Origin: Candidatus Nanopelagicales bacterium
Lineage (GTDB): Bacteria > Actinomycetota > Actinomycetes > S36-B12 > UBA5976
Direction of reading: 5' to 3'
DNA length: 8,407 nucleotides
NCBI GenBank assembly: GCA_021742025.1
Contig: JAIOWT010000035.1
Location: forward strand, 1-8,407
This document shows, one piece after another, positions 1 to 6,461 of this stretch (position 1 is the stretch's first letter; every line of letters begins with the position of its first letter). The notes under the pieces were generated by a model. It was not told the DNA's origin, ran no database searches, and was given only the letters and a program-made list of their open reading frames with translations. Position numbers and translations under genes: made by a program.

Positions 1-400
1 CAGCTAGCGCAACGATTTCTTCTCGCTTGGCCAAGGTAGCCGCTTTGGCTTCCGCCTTCTTGGCACTGGCGGCAGCTTTATGGGCTTCAAAACCTGCAAG
101 CAATGAATCTTTTCCAGCGCGGATCTTGTCAAAATCACCTAAAAGGTTAGGACTTTCTATTGCCTTATCGATGCGATCAATTAAAGCAGTAATTGATTCC
201 ACATTGCCTTTACCTTCTTTAAGGCGGGCAGCGGCAAGTTCAATCTCTGAAATCAGATCGTGGTAACGCTTGGTGAAAAACTCCAGACCCTCATTAGGTT
301 CCCCGGCTGCGTACTGGCCGATTTTGGTAGCACCAGCTGGACTGTTTAGGAATACGTTTCCTTCGTCATCTACATAGCCAAACTCATTAGTTGTTGTCAT
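1..400 (-). CDS. DUF349 domain-containing protein, N-terminal 133 residues (C-terminus beyond the window)
   Basis: Reading the minus strand from the ATG at 400 gives 133 complete codons without a stop, so the gene runs off the left edge. The N-terminus has a short beta-like stretch (residues 8-18, GYVDDEGNVFL), then GQYAAG (28-33) and EFFTKRYHDL (40-49). A long Ala/Lys/Glu-rich helical segment follows (about 50-133), probably coiled coil. This matches my memory of actinobacterial DUF349 proteins, which are usually about 400 residues and lie next to the cyclophilin and relA. Their molecular function is not established. No signal peptide or membrane segment is visible, so it should be cytoplasmic. 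The start is supported by AAAAGGA at 413-407, six bases from the ATG. It lies 50 bases downstream of the cyclophilin on the same strand and is probably co-transcribed. The family call comes from the N-terminal part only. Confidence 0.82.
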   Translation of the reverse strand, partial: MTTTNEFGYVDDEGNVFLNSPAGATKIGQYAAGEPNEGLEFFTKRYHDLISEIELAAARLKEGKGNVESITALIDRIDKAIESPNLLGDFDKIRAGKDSLLAGFEAHKAAASAKKAEAKAATLAKREEIVALA

Positions 401-406
401 GACGCG

Positions 407-413
407 TCCTTTT
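407..413 (-). promoter_or_regulatory. Ribosome binding site of the DUF349 gene
   Basis: AAAAGGA on the minus strand ends six bases before the ATG at 400. It is a good Shine-Dalgarno match and fixes this start. The 50-base gap to the cyclophilin stop holds no convincing promoter or terminator, which fits co-transcription of the two genes. Confidence 0.7.
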
Positions 414-450
414 GTTAGGGTCCCAAGCGGGCTCTTGTTGTGCCATCTAA

Positions 451-1254
451 TTATGGCTTAGTTGAAGCCTTGCTAATAACTACTGCTTGGCTAGGTAGTC
501 CATCAGACGAACCATCCAAAACCCCAGCAGATGCTACGTTCTCCAGTACATCTAGGCCTTCAGTAATTTGGCCCCAAACTGAATAGTTTGGCGGTAGCGG
601 TGAATCTTCATAAACCAAGAAGAATTGGCTGCCATTGGTATCTGGTCCGCTATTGGCCATTGCGACGGTACCTCGTGGGTACACAATCAAGCTGCCATCA
701 TCAGTTGCGGTGGGTAAGTTCTCATCGGCAAATTTGAAACCTGGACCGCCGGTGCCGTTACCAGCGGGATCGCCACACTGCAGTACAAAGATTCCCTGTG
801 TCGTTAAGCGATGGCAAGAAGTGTTGTTATAAAAACCTTGGTTTGCAAGCCAGGCGATGGTTCCAACCGTGTTAGGCGCTTCTAATTCGGTCTCAAACCT
901 AATCGAGCCACAGTTTGTCTCTAGCGTAAATTCACTGGCCGTCGGAAGATCTGTAGTTGCACTACCAAAAGTTATGTTGTCGGCTCTAACTTGCACCGGC
1001 TCTTGGCAGCCTTCAATCGGAGGGTTTGTCGAGATTGCAACAGGAGTTGGCGCAGCACTTGAGCTAGTGCCGGGATCGGCCACAATACGATCTTCTTTGT
1101 TGTTTTGGTAAACGACTAGACCAATGGTTCCGATGACGAATAGCCCTAAAGCGGCAGCACCTATGAACCGGTTTCTAATCCTGCGGTGGGTTCGACGATC
1201 TTGTTGTCTTGCGAATTTTGCTCTGGCTAGTTCGCGTTCTCTTTTTGAAGGCAC
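451..1254 (-). CDS. Membrane-anchored cyclophilin-type peptidyl-prolyl cis-trans isomerase
   Basis: The product has 267 residues. It has a strongly basic cytoplasmic N-terminus (1-30), one membrane segment (about 31-48), a Ser/Ala/Pro/Thr-rich linker (about 57-80) and a cyclophilin domain (about 106-262) that should face outside. It catalyses cis-trans isomerisation of peptide bonds before proline, presumably in exported proteins. Catalytic-site counterparts are visible: Arg149 in CHRL (the FHR Arg of CypA), Phe156, Gln159, and the block from GTVAMANSG (195-203) to NGSQFF (207-212). The positions of CypA Trp121 and His126 appear to be Pro and Tyr here, as is common in bacterial homologues. 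Four cysteines (83, 115, 147, 160) lie outside the membrane. The start is GTG at 1254; an in-frame TGA six bases upstream rules out an earlier start, and no downstream ATG precedes the membrane segment. There is no clear ribosome binding site. The mycobacterial gene at this locus is named ppiB, but I leave the symbol empty because this name is also used for unrelated cytoplasmic enzymes. Confidence 0.93.
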   Translation of the reverse strand: MPSKRERELARAKFARQQDRRTHRRIRNRFIGAAALGLFVIGTIGLVVYQNNKEDRIVADPGTSSSAAPTPVAISTNPPIEGCQEPVQVRADNITFGSATTDLPTASEFTLETNCGSIRFETELEAPNTVGTIAWLANQGFYNNTSCHRLTTQGIFVLQCGDPAGNGTGGPGFKFADENLPTATDDGSLIVYPRGTVAMANSGPDTNGSQFFLVYEDSPLPPNYSVWGQITEGLDVLENVASAGVLDGSSDGLPSQAVVISKASTKP

Positions 1255-1262
1255 AATTCATC

Positions 1263-1268
1263 ATTCTA
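1263..1268 (-). promoter_or_regulatory. Candidate -10 element for leaderless cyclophilin transcript
   Basis: On the minus strand TAGAAT matches the consensus TATAAT at five of six positions. It ends eight bases before the GTG start at 1254. With the usual spacing from a -10 box, transcription would begin at or within a few bases of the start codon. A possible but poor -35 (TTGCGC) lies 15 bases further upstream. The lack of any Shine-Dalgarno sequence before this GTG supports the reading. Leaderless mRNAs are common in actinobacteria. Confidence 0.5.
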
Positions 1269-1301
1269 CGGTGCCCAGGATTCGCGCAAATTCACGGTAG
1301 C

Positions 1302-1317
1302 CTAGGGGAATTCCTAG
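1302..1317. repeat. 16-base dyad in the divergent spacer (possible operator or 5' hairpin)
   Basis: CTAGGGGAATTCCTAG has perfect five-base arms, CTAGG at 1302-1306 and CCTAG at 1313-1317. It also contains the eight-base palindrome GGAATTCC at 1307-1314. It sits only four bases before the ribosome binding site of the hydrolase gene, so it could bind a regulator in DNA or fold in the leader RNA. No regulator family can be named from the sequence, and a dyad this short could be chance. Confidence 0.35.
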
Positions 1318-1321
1318 TAAC

Positions 1322-1326
1322 AGGTG
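1322..1326 (+). promoter_or_regulatory. Ribosome binding site that decides the hydrolase start
   Basis: AGGTG ends seven bases before the ATG at 1334, a normal spacing. It lies only one base before the alternative in-frame GTG at 1328, too close to serve it. The ATG is therefore preferred. Confidence 0.6.
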
Positions 1327-1333
1327 CGTGGTT

Positions 1334-2023
1334 ATGCTAATTAAGAGTTTCGGTGCTGGTCCTTGGCAGACAAACTGCTACGTCATTGCACCAAGTGCGA
1401 ATTCCGAGTGCATCATCATCGACCCAGGCTTAGGTAGCGCGCCGGGCATCAAAGAGATTATTTCTGAGCACAACCTAAAGCCGATCGCCACGATGTTGAC
1501 GCATGGTCACATAGACCACATGTGGTCAATTTTCCCGGTAGCTACTGGATACGGAATACCTGCCTACATTCACGGTTCAGATCGATTCTTACTAAATGAC
1601 CCAGGTGCTGGCGTATCTGTTGAGACAAAAAATGCTTTGATGGAAATGATGGCCAGCGACGATGTGTTTGCTGAACCAGAAGACACTCGTGAAGTTACTG
1701 ATCAGATGTCCATGGAGTTAGCTGGACTTAAGTTCACGGTGCTACATGCGCCCGGTCACACTCAGGGTTCGATTCTGTTTGATTTTGATGGCGACATAAA
1801 TCATGTGTTCACGGGGGATGTTCTTTTCGCTGGAGCGATTGGGCGCACTGACTTGCCTGGCAGCTCTCCGAAAGACATGGACACTTCGTTACGTGATGTG
1901 GTTTTGAATTTGCCAGATTCATCATTGGTGTTTCCGGGGCATGGTCCAACCAGCAACATGACGATTGAAAAGAGCAGTAACGAATACTTACTAAGAGTGG
2001 CTAAGGGCCTTAGCGCAATATGA
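1334..2023 (+). CDS. Metallo-beta-lactamase-fold hydrolase, glyoxalase II-like
   Basis: The product has 229 residues from the ATG at 1334. The zinc-binding set of the superfamily is complete: HGHIDH (His57, His59, Asp61, His62), His142 in APGHTQGS, Asp162 in FTGD and His203 in FPGHG. GRTDLPGSS (about 170-178) is typical of the short YcbL-type glyoxalase II-like hydrolases, which lack the separate C-terminal substrate-binding domain of classical glyoxalase II. The likely reaction is hydrolysis of a thioester or similar bond. The substrate cannot be read from the sequence; because actinobacteria generally use mycothiol rather than glutathione, a glutathione thioester should not be assumed. No signal peptide is seen, so it is cytoplasmic. 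It is the first gene of the plus-strand cluster, and its stop overlaps the hisS start (ATGA, 2020-2023). An extension to GTG 1328 would add only two residues and is poorly supported. Confidence 0.92.
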   Translation: MLIKSFGAGPWQTNCYVIAPSANSECIIIDPGLGSAPGIKEIISEHNLKPIATMLTHGHIDHMWSIFPVATGYGIPAYIHGSDRFLLNDPGAGVSVETKNALMEMMASDDVFAEPEDTREVTDQMSMELAGLKFTVLHAPGHTQGSILFDFDGDINHVFTGDVLFAGAIGRTDLPGSSPKDMDTSLRDVVLNLPDSSLVFPGHGPTSNMTIEKSSNEYLLRVAKGLSAI

Positions 2024-3285
2024 CCGATTTGTTTAAGGCTCCAAAGGGAACTTATGACGTCACGCCGCCATTCTCGGCGCTCTGGTTAGCAGTTCGTGAT
2101 GCGCTTTCCACTCCGCCGCGAAACTCTGGATACGGATACATTGAAACGCCAATCTTTGAAGACACTGCACTGTTCGTCCGTGGTGTTGGCGAATCAACCG
2201 ATGTAGTTTCTAAAGAGATGTACACCTTTGAAGACAAAGGTGGCCGCAGTCTCACACTCAAGCCCGAAGGAACCGCTGGGGTACTTCGCGCCATGCTAGA
2301 GAACCGAATGGATCGCGGCGCGCTACCAGCAAAAGTTTGGTACACCGGCCCGCACTTTAGATACGAACAGCCGCAGTCTGGAAGATACCGCCAGCACACT
2401 CAAGTTGGCGTTGAAACTATTGGATCCTCAGATCCGGCGCTAGATGCTGAAGTTATTTGGATGGCTCATCATGCGCAACGAAACATATTGGGTTTGAAAC
2501 AAGTTCGCATCTTGGTTAATTCACTGGGCTGTCACGAATGTCGACCAGGTTATCGGAAGCTTTTGGTTGAGTTCTTAGACAAGTGTGATCTAGATGAGGC
2601 AACTAGAGCTCGCGCAGTCATTAATCCGCTACGGGTTCTAGATGACAAGCGCAAGGACGTTCAGGATCAGCTGGTTGATGCGCCATTAATGCCCGATCAC
2701 TTGTGTGCATCTTGTTCCGAGCACCACGAAAAAGTTCTTGGTTATTTAGATGTCCTGGGAGTTCAGTATGAAAAAGCTCCACGCCTAGTAAGAGGCTTGG
2801 ACTACTACGTGCGCACCACATTCGAATGTCTACACGATGGGCTCGGTGCGCAATCGGCAATCGGTGGTGGCGGTCGGTACGACGGGTTGATCGAAACCTT
2901 GGGTGGCCCAGCTATTGGTGGCGTCGGTTTTGGGTTAGGCGTTGATCGCACCTGTTTAGCGGTTCAAGCAGAGGGTCTGCAACTAGTGGATGAAGCAAGT
3001 GCTGACGTGTTCTTAATTCCGGTCGGGCAAGACGCAATCACCAAAATTGTTGGACTAGCTGGCGAGATTAGATCAGCTGGAATCAATGCTGACATTGCTT
3101 ATGACGGAAGGTCTATCAAGGCGGCCATGAAGAGTGCAGACCGAAGTGGTGCGAAGTTCGCAGTACTTATTGGTGAGGACGAGATTGCTAATTCGACAGT
3201 CGTAATCAAAAACCTGGTCGATGGATCGCAGGAAAGCCTGGCCCTAGACTCTGTAATAAGCGTTTTACTTAATCGAATCAAATAA
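2020..3285 (+). CDS. hisS: Histidyl-tRNA synthetase (HisRS)
   Basis: HisRS attaches histidine to tRNA(His) with ATP in the cytoplasm, acting as a class II homodimer. The product is 421 residues, the normal bacterial length. Visible elements in order are the N-terminal KAPKGTYDV (6-14), KPEGTAG (81-87), motif 2 beginning PHFRYE (112-116 for HFRYE), the histidine-specific RGLDYY (258-263) and GGGGRYDGL (282-290), and motif 3 GVGFGLGVDR (301-310). The anticodon-binding domain covers about 328-420. Two CxxC pairs (Cys171/174 and Cys229/232) flank part of the insertion domain and may bind zinc. The ATG overlaps the stop of the upstream hydrolase gene by four bases. An AAGGG at 2003-2007 is 12 bases away, rather far, so translational coupling probably helps initiation. 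aspS follows after 19 bases, which fits a shared transcript. Confidence 0.98.
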   Translation: MTDLFKAPKGTYDVTPPFSALWLAVRDALSTPPRNSGYGYIETPIFEDTALFVRGVGESTDVVSKEMYTFEDKGGRSLTLKPEGTAGVLRAMLENRMDRGALPAKVWYTGPHFRYEQPQSGRYRQHTQVGVETIGSSDPALDAEVIWMAHHAQRNILGLKQVRILVNSLGCHECRPGYRKLLVEFLDKCDLDEATRARAVINPLRVLDDKRKDVQDQLVDAPLMPDHLCASCSEHHEKVLGYLDVLGVQYEKAPRLVRGLDYYVRTTFECLHDGLGAQSAIGGGGRYDGLIETLGGPAIGGVGFGLGVDRTCLAVQAEGLQLVDEASADVFLIPVGQDAITKIVGLAGEIRSAGINADIAYDGRSIKAAMKSADRSGAKFAVLIGEDEIANSTVVIKNLVDGSQESLALDSVISVLLNRIK

Positions 3286-3293
3286 TCCCAACT

Positions 3294-3298
3294 AAGGA
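3294..3298 (+). promoter_or_regulatory. Ribosome binding site of aspS
   Basis: AAGGA lies six bases before the aspS ATG at 3305, within the 19-base hisS-aspS spacer. It is the clearest Shine-Dalgarno sequence in the plus-strand cluster. Confidence 0.7.
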
Positions 3299-3304
3299 CC
3301 CTGA

Positions 3305-5050
3305 ATGCTAAGAAATACCAATGCTGGCGCGCTCCGTTTAAGCGATGCTGGTTCACAAGTAACTCTGGCTGGTTGGGTAGGCAAACGTCGCGATCACGGT
3401 GGCATTGCGTTTCTAGACCTTCGCGATTCCAGTGGCACCGTTCAAGTTGTGGTTCGAGATGAGGCTGTTGCTGGGGAACTTAGATCTGAGTTCTGTCTTC
3501 AGATCGTTGGAACGGTCGAGGCTCGCCCTGAAGGCAATGAAAACTCAGAAATTCAAACTGGTGACATCGAAGTCATCGCTGACTCAGTTGTCGTTTTAAG
3601 TAAGAGTGCGCCATTGCCGTTTCCCATCGATGATGCCATCAATGTAGGTGAGGAAACTCGCTTAAAGTATCGCTACTTGGATCTTCGTCGCCCATCTGCG
3701 GGAAACATCTTGCGGATGCGCAGTGATGTAAATCGTCTAGCTCGCGAAGTGTTGCACGATCGTAATTTCGTTGAGATTGAAACTCCAACTTTGACGCGCA
3801 GTACCCCTGAAGGTGCACGTGACTTCCTAGTTCCAGTCCGTCTGCAACCAGGCCATTGGTATGCGTTGCCACAAAGCCCACAGCTGTTTAAGCAATTGCT
3901 CATGGTTGGTGGCATGGAACGCTACTACCAAATTGCCAGATGTTACCGCGATGAAGATTTCCGCAAGGATCGTCAGCCAGAATTCACACAGCTTGATATC
4001 GAAATGAGCTTCGTAGAACAGGAAGACATCCTCGAAGTTGGCGAAGCCATTGTGCGCAGTCTTTGGCAAGGCACCTTGAACTACACAATTGGCGACATTC
4101 CTCGCATGACTTACTTCGAGGCTATGGATAAGTACGGTTCTGATAAACCAGATTTACGATTTGACATTGAACTCTCTGATTGCACTGACTACTTCAAAAA
4201 CACTGAGTTCCGAGTCTTCCAAAATGAATATGTCGGCGCAGTTGTAATGCCAGGTGGTGCGGACCAACCACGCCGAGCATTCGATGCTTGGCAAGAGTGG
4301 GCAAAGCAACGTGGCGCTAAGGGTTTGGCATATGTAACTTTTGACACCGACGGAACTCTTGGTGGTCCGGTTGCAAAGAACCTTTCAGACAGCGAGCGAG
4401 ATGGCCTAGCGGCTCACCTTGGGGCTAAGCCAGGAGATTGTGCATTCTTTGGTGCTGGCGATAAGTCCGCTACTCAGCAACTTCTTGGAGCAGTTCGCCA
4501 AGAAGTGGGTGAGCGTTGTGCTTTGATCGACGAAAGTCAATGGGCATTTCTATGGATCGTTGATGCTCCGATGTTTGAGAAGACTGACGAAGGCGGCTGG
4601 ACTGCAGTACACCATCCATTTACGTCACCAAACTCGGAATGGGTTGACCGATTTGAAGAAGCGCCAGATCAAGCTTTGGCGTGGGCTTACGACATCGTAT
4701 GTAATGGCAACGAAATCGGTGGCGGGTCCATCCGTATTCATCGCAGCGATGTACAAGAGCGGGTTTTCAGTTTGCTTGGTCTTAGTGACGAAGAAGCTCG
4801 TGAAAAGTTTGGCTTCCTACTTGACGCGTTTGCCTTTGGTCCACCACCACATGGTGGAATCGCTTTTGGCTGGGATCGCATTTGCATGCTGCTTTCAGGT
4901 GCCACGAGTCTTCGAGACGTTATCGCATTCCCAAAGACTGGCGCAGGATTTGATCCGTTGACGAGTGCGCCGACTCCAATCACTGATCAACAACGACTTG
5001 AAGCTGGGATCGACGCTGATCCGTTCGCTCAAGACGCAAGCGATGACTGA
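3305..5050 (+). CDS. aspS: Aspartyl-tRNA synthetase, probably non-discriminating (Asp/Asn)
   Basis: This class II synthetase has 581 residues, the usual bacterial length. The N-terminal OB-fold anticodon domain covers about 1-105. The catalytic core shows motif 1 around [17 protein letters not shown] (154-170), PQSPQLFKQ (189-197), motif 2 from YRDEDFRKD to QLDIE (214-233) and motif 3 [10 protein letters not shown] (517-526). The bacterial GAD insertion fills about 285-420. Residue 31 is His in RRDHGG and residue 77 is Gly in RPEGN. In characterised bacterial AspRSs, His at position 31 and Gly at the second site go with enzymes that also charge tRNA(Asn), whereas E. coli has Leu and Lys. I infer that this enzyme makes Asp-tRNA(Asp) and also Asp-tRNA(Asn) for the GatCAB amidotransferase; gatCAB is outside the window. 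The gene is preceded by hisS and overlaps rarA by eight bases. Confidence 0.98.
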   Translation: MLRNTNAGALRLSDAGSQVTLAGWVGKRRDHGGIAFLDLRDSSGTVQVVVRDEAVAGELRSEFCLQIVGTVEARPEGNENSEIQTGDIEVIADSVVVLSKSAPLPFPIDDAINVGEETRLKYRYLDLRRPSAGNILRMRSDVNRLAREVLHDRNFVEIETPTLTRSTPEGARDFLVPVRLQPGHWYALPQSPQLFKQLLMVGGMERYYQIARCYRDEDFRKDRQPEFTQLDIEMSFVEQEDILEVGEAIVRSLWQGTLNYTIGDIPRMTYFEAMDKYGSDKPDLRFDIELSDCTDYFKNTEFRVFQNEYVGAVVMPGGADQPRRAFDAWQEWAKQRGAKGLAYVTFDTDGTLGGPVAKNLSDSERDGLAAHLGAKPGDCAFFGAGDKSATQQLLGAVRQEVGERCALIDESQWAFLWIVDAPMFEKTDEGGWTAVHHPFTSPNSEWVDRFEEAPDQALAWAYDIVCNGNEIGGGSIRIHRSDVQERVFSLLGLSDEEAREKFGFLLDAFAFGPPPHGGIAFGWDRICMLLSGATSLRDVIAFPKTGAGFDPLTSAPTPITDQQRLEAGIDADPFAQDASDD

Positions 5051-6362
5051 TTCGCTTTTTGATCAAGAACAAGGCGGATCACCGCTGGCTGTTCGGATGC
5101 GTCCGCGCACTTTAGATGAGTTTGTTGGACAACGTAAGGCCATTGCAGTCGGAAGCCCGCTACATAAATTGCTACAACCAACTGACGTCGATACTAAGTC
5201 TTCAGTAATTTTGTGGGGTCCTCCTGGAACCGGGAAGACAACTCTGGCACAACTAATTGCCAGAGCGGGATCAGCTAAGTTCATGGAACTATCCGCAATC
5301 AATGCCGGTGTTAAGGATGTTCGTGAAGTAATCACGGCAGCTCAAGAGAATAAGTCTCTTTACGGTGTCGCCACAGTGCTGTTTGTGGATGAAGTGCATC
5401 GCTTTAACAAGACTCAGCAAGACGCGTTATTACCTGGCGTAGAAAATGGCTGGGTGACGCTGGTTGCAGCTACGACTGAGAACCCGTCTTTTTCAGTAAT
5501 TGCTCCGCTGATGTCTCGCTCACTTCTGGTAACTCTTTCTGAGTTAGATGGGCAGGAGATTGCCAACGTGATCACACGGGCAATTTCAGACCCGCGCGGA
5601 CTAAACAACGCCGTCACGATTACATCGGATGCTCTCGAAATGTTAATTCGTCTAGCTGGCGGCGATGCTCGGCGTGCCCTTACAGTTCTGGAGGCGTCCG
5701 CTGGAGTCGCACTCGGAAATTCTCATACCGAGATTTCTATTGACGACATCAGTGCAGCAAGTGATCACAACGTGGTGCGTTATGACAAAGCTGGTGACCA
5801 GCATTACGACATAATCAGCGCGTACATCAAGTCGATCCGCGGTTCGGATCCAGATGCTGCACTCCATTACCTAGCGCGGATGTTAGAGGCTGGTGAAGAT
5901 CCAAGATTTATCGCTCGTCGTCTAGTGATCAGTGCTAGCGAAGATATTGGATTAGCTGATAACTCGATGTTGCAATTGGCAGTTTCAGCTGCGCAGACCG
6001 TAGCTCTAATTGGAATGCCAGAGGCTCGCATCACGTTGTCGCAGGCAACTATTGCGTTAGCTTTAGCCCCCAAATCAAATAGTGCCTACCTAGCTATCGA
6101 TCAGGCGATCGCAGACATAAGAGCCGGAGACATCGGTATCGTGCCACCTCATCTTCGGGATTCTCACTACGCGCGAGCCGGTGATTTAGGTCATGGTGTG
6201 GGTTACTCATATCCACACAACGAGGCCTCTGGAGTAAGCGCACAGTCATACTTGCCCGAACCACTCGATCAAGCGAGGTATTACCAGCCAACTGATCGAG
6301 GTGAAGAAGCAGTCCTAAGTCAGGTTTGGAACAAGATTCGTTCCATTTTGGGTAGGGATTAA
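5043..6362 (+). CDS. rarA: Replication-associated recombination protein A (MgsA/RarA-type AAA+ ATPase)
   Basis: RarA is a clamp-loader-related AAA+ ATPase that acts at stalled replication forks. The product has 439 residues, normal for the family. It shows an N-terminal [11 protein letters not shown] (20-30), Walker [10 protein letters not shown] (59-67), Walker B LFVDEVHR (113-120), sensor 1 ATTENPSF (143-150) and sensor 2 GGDARRAL (206-213). The C-terminal oligomerisation region carries [18 protein letters not shown] (247-264) and EDPRFIARR (285-293). I chose ATG 5043 because the protein then begins MTDSLFDQ, directly before the conserved region. The longer in-frame GTG at 4965 lies deep inside aspS and would add 26 residues of no family resemblance. 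The start overlaps the aspS end by eight bases, with no strong ribosome binding site, so translation probably depends on ribosomes finishing aspS. Confidence 0.96.
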   Translation: MTDSLFDQEQGGSPLAVRMRPRTLDEFVGQRKAIAVGSPLHKLLQPTDVDTKSSVILWGPPGTGKTTLAQLIARAGSAKFMELSAINAGVKDVREVITAAQENKSLYGVATVLFVDEVHRFNKTQQDALLPGVENGWVTLVAATTENPSFSVIAPLMSRSLLVTLSELDGQEIANVITRAISDPRGLNNAVTITSDALEMLIRLAGGDARRALTVLEASAGVALGNSHTEISIDDISAASDHNVVRYDKAGDQHYDIISAYIKSIRGSDPDAALHYLARMLEAGEDPRFIARRLVISASEDIGLADNSMLQLAVSAAQTVALIGMPEARITLSQATIALALAPKSNSAYLAIDQAIADIRAGDIGIVPPHLRDSHYARAGDLGHGVGYSYPHNEASGVSAQSYLPEPLDQARYYQPTDRGEEAVLSQVWNKIRSILGRD

Positions 6363-6381
6363 GCCAATACTGCCCAAGTTC

Positions 6382-6409
6382 GTTAGGGTTTAGGGGATAG
6401 CGAATAGGG
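6382..6409 (+). repeat. Four-unit heptanucleotide tandem repeat upstream of alaS
   Basis: Four consecutive seven-base units are seen: GTTAGGG, TTTAGGG, GATAGCG and AATAGGG (consensus NNTAGGG). The first, second and fourth units end in TAGGG, and the third has one change (TAGCG). A further TAGGGATT at 6353-6360 at the end of rarA repeats 6405-6412. The array occupies over a quarter of the 99-base rarA-alaS spacer. It could be a phased binding site or simply low-complexity sequence. No convincing promoter for alaS was recognised around it. Confidence 0.5.
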
Positions 6410-6425
6410 ATTCAAGGTTTTCATC

Positions 6426-6443
6426 TTGGGTTCTGGTACCCAA
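6426..6443 (+). promoter_or_regulatory. Stem-loop just upstream of the alaS ribosome binding site
   Basis: TTGGGT (6426-6431) and ACCCAA (6438-6443) form a perfect six-base-pair stem with a six-base loop (TCTGGT). It ends two bases before the GAAAGAG at 6446-6452. There is no T-run after it, so it is not a typical intrinsic terminator. In the leader RNA it could affect ribosome access to alaS, or it could be a DNA operator. With only three G-C pairs the stem is modest. Confidence 0.4.
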
Positions 6444-6445
6444 TA

Positions 6446-6452
6446 GAAAGAG
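6446..6452 (+). promoter_or_regulatory. Ribosome binding site of alaS
   Basis: GAAAGAG lies nine bases before the GTG at 6462. An in-frame TTG at 6453 directly abuts it and so cannot be served by it, which favours the GTG. Confidence 0.5.
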
Positions 6453-6461
6453 TTGATAGCA

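Noticed and set aside
27..266. A 79-codon plus-strand open frame at the left end
   Set aside because: It is antisense to the DUF349 gene, whose frame has a good ribosome binding site and family-like sequence. The Ala/Ser-rich translation is the reverse of its Ala/Lys/Glu-rich helix.
1328..1333. GTG at 1328 as the hydrolase start
   Set aside because: The ribosome binding site AGGTG is one base away from it but ideally spaced for ATG 1334, and family members begin at the equivalent of MLI.
4560..4961. A 133-codon open frame on the plus strand inside aspS, in a different frame
   Set aside because: It lies wholly within the conserved catalytic region of AspRS. It has no ribosome binding site, and its product shows no recognisable domain. 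It is a by-product of the real gene.
6426..6443. Intrinsic terminator after rarA
   Set aside because: The stem is short and moderate in G+C, and it is followed by ATAGAAAG rather than a T-run.
6363..6461. T-box riboswitch or alanine leader peptide for alaS
   Set aside because: The spacer is only 99 bases and lacks the T-box consensus and a terminator/antiterminator pair. The only short frame (TTG at 6427, six codons) has no alanine codon.
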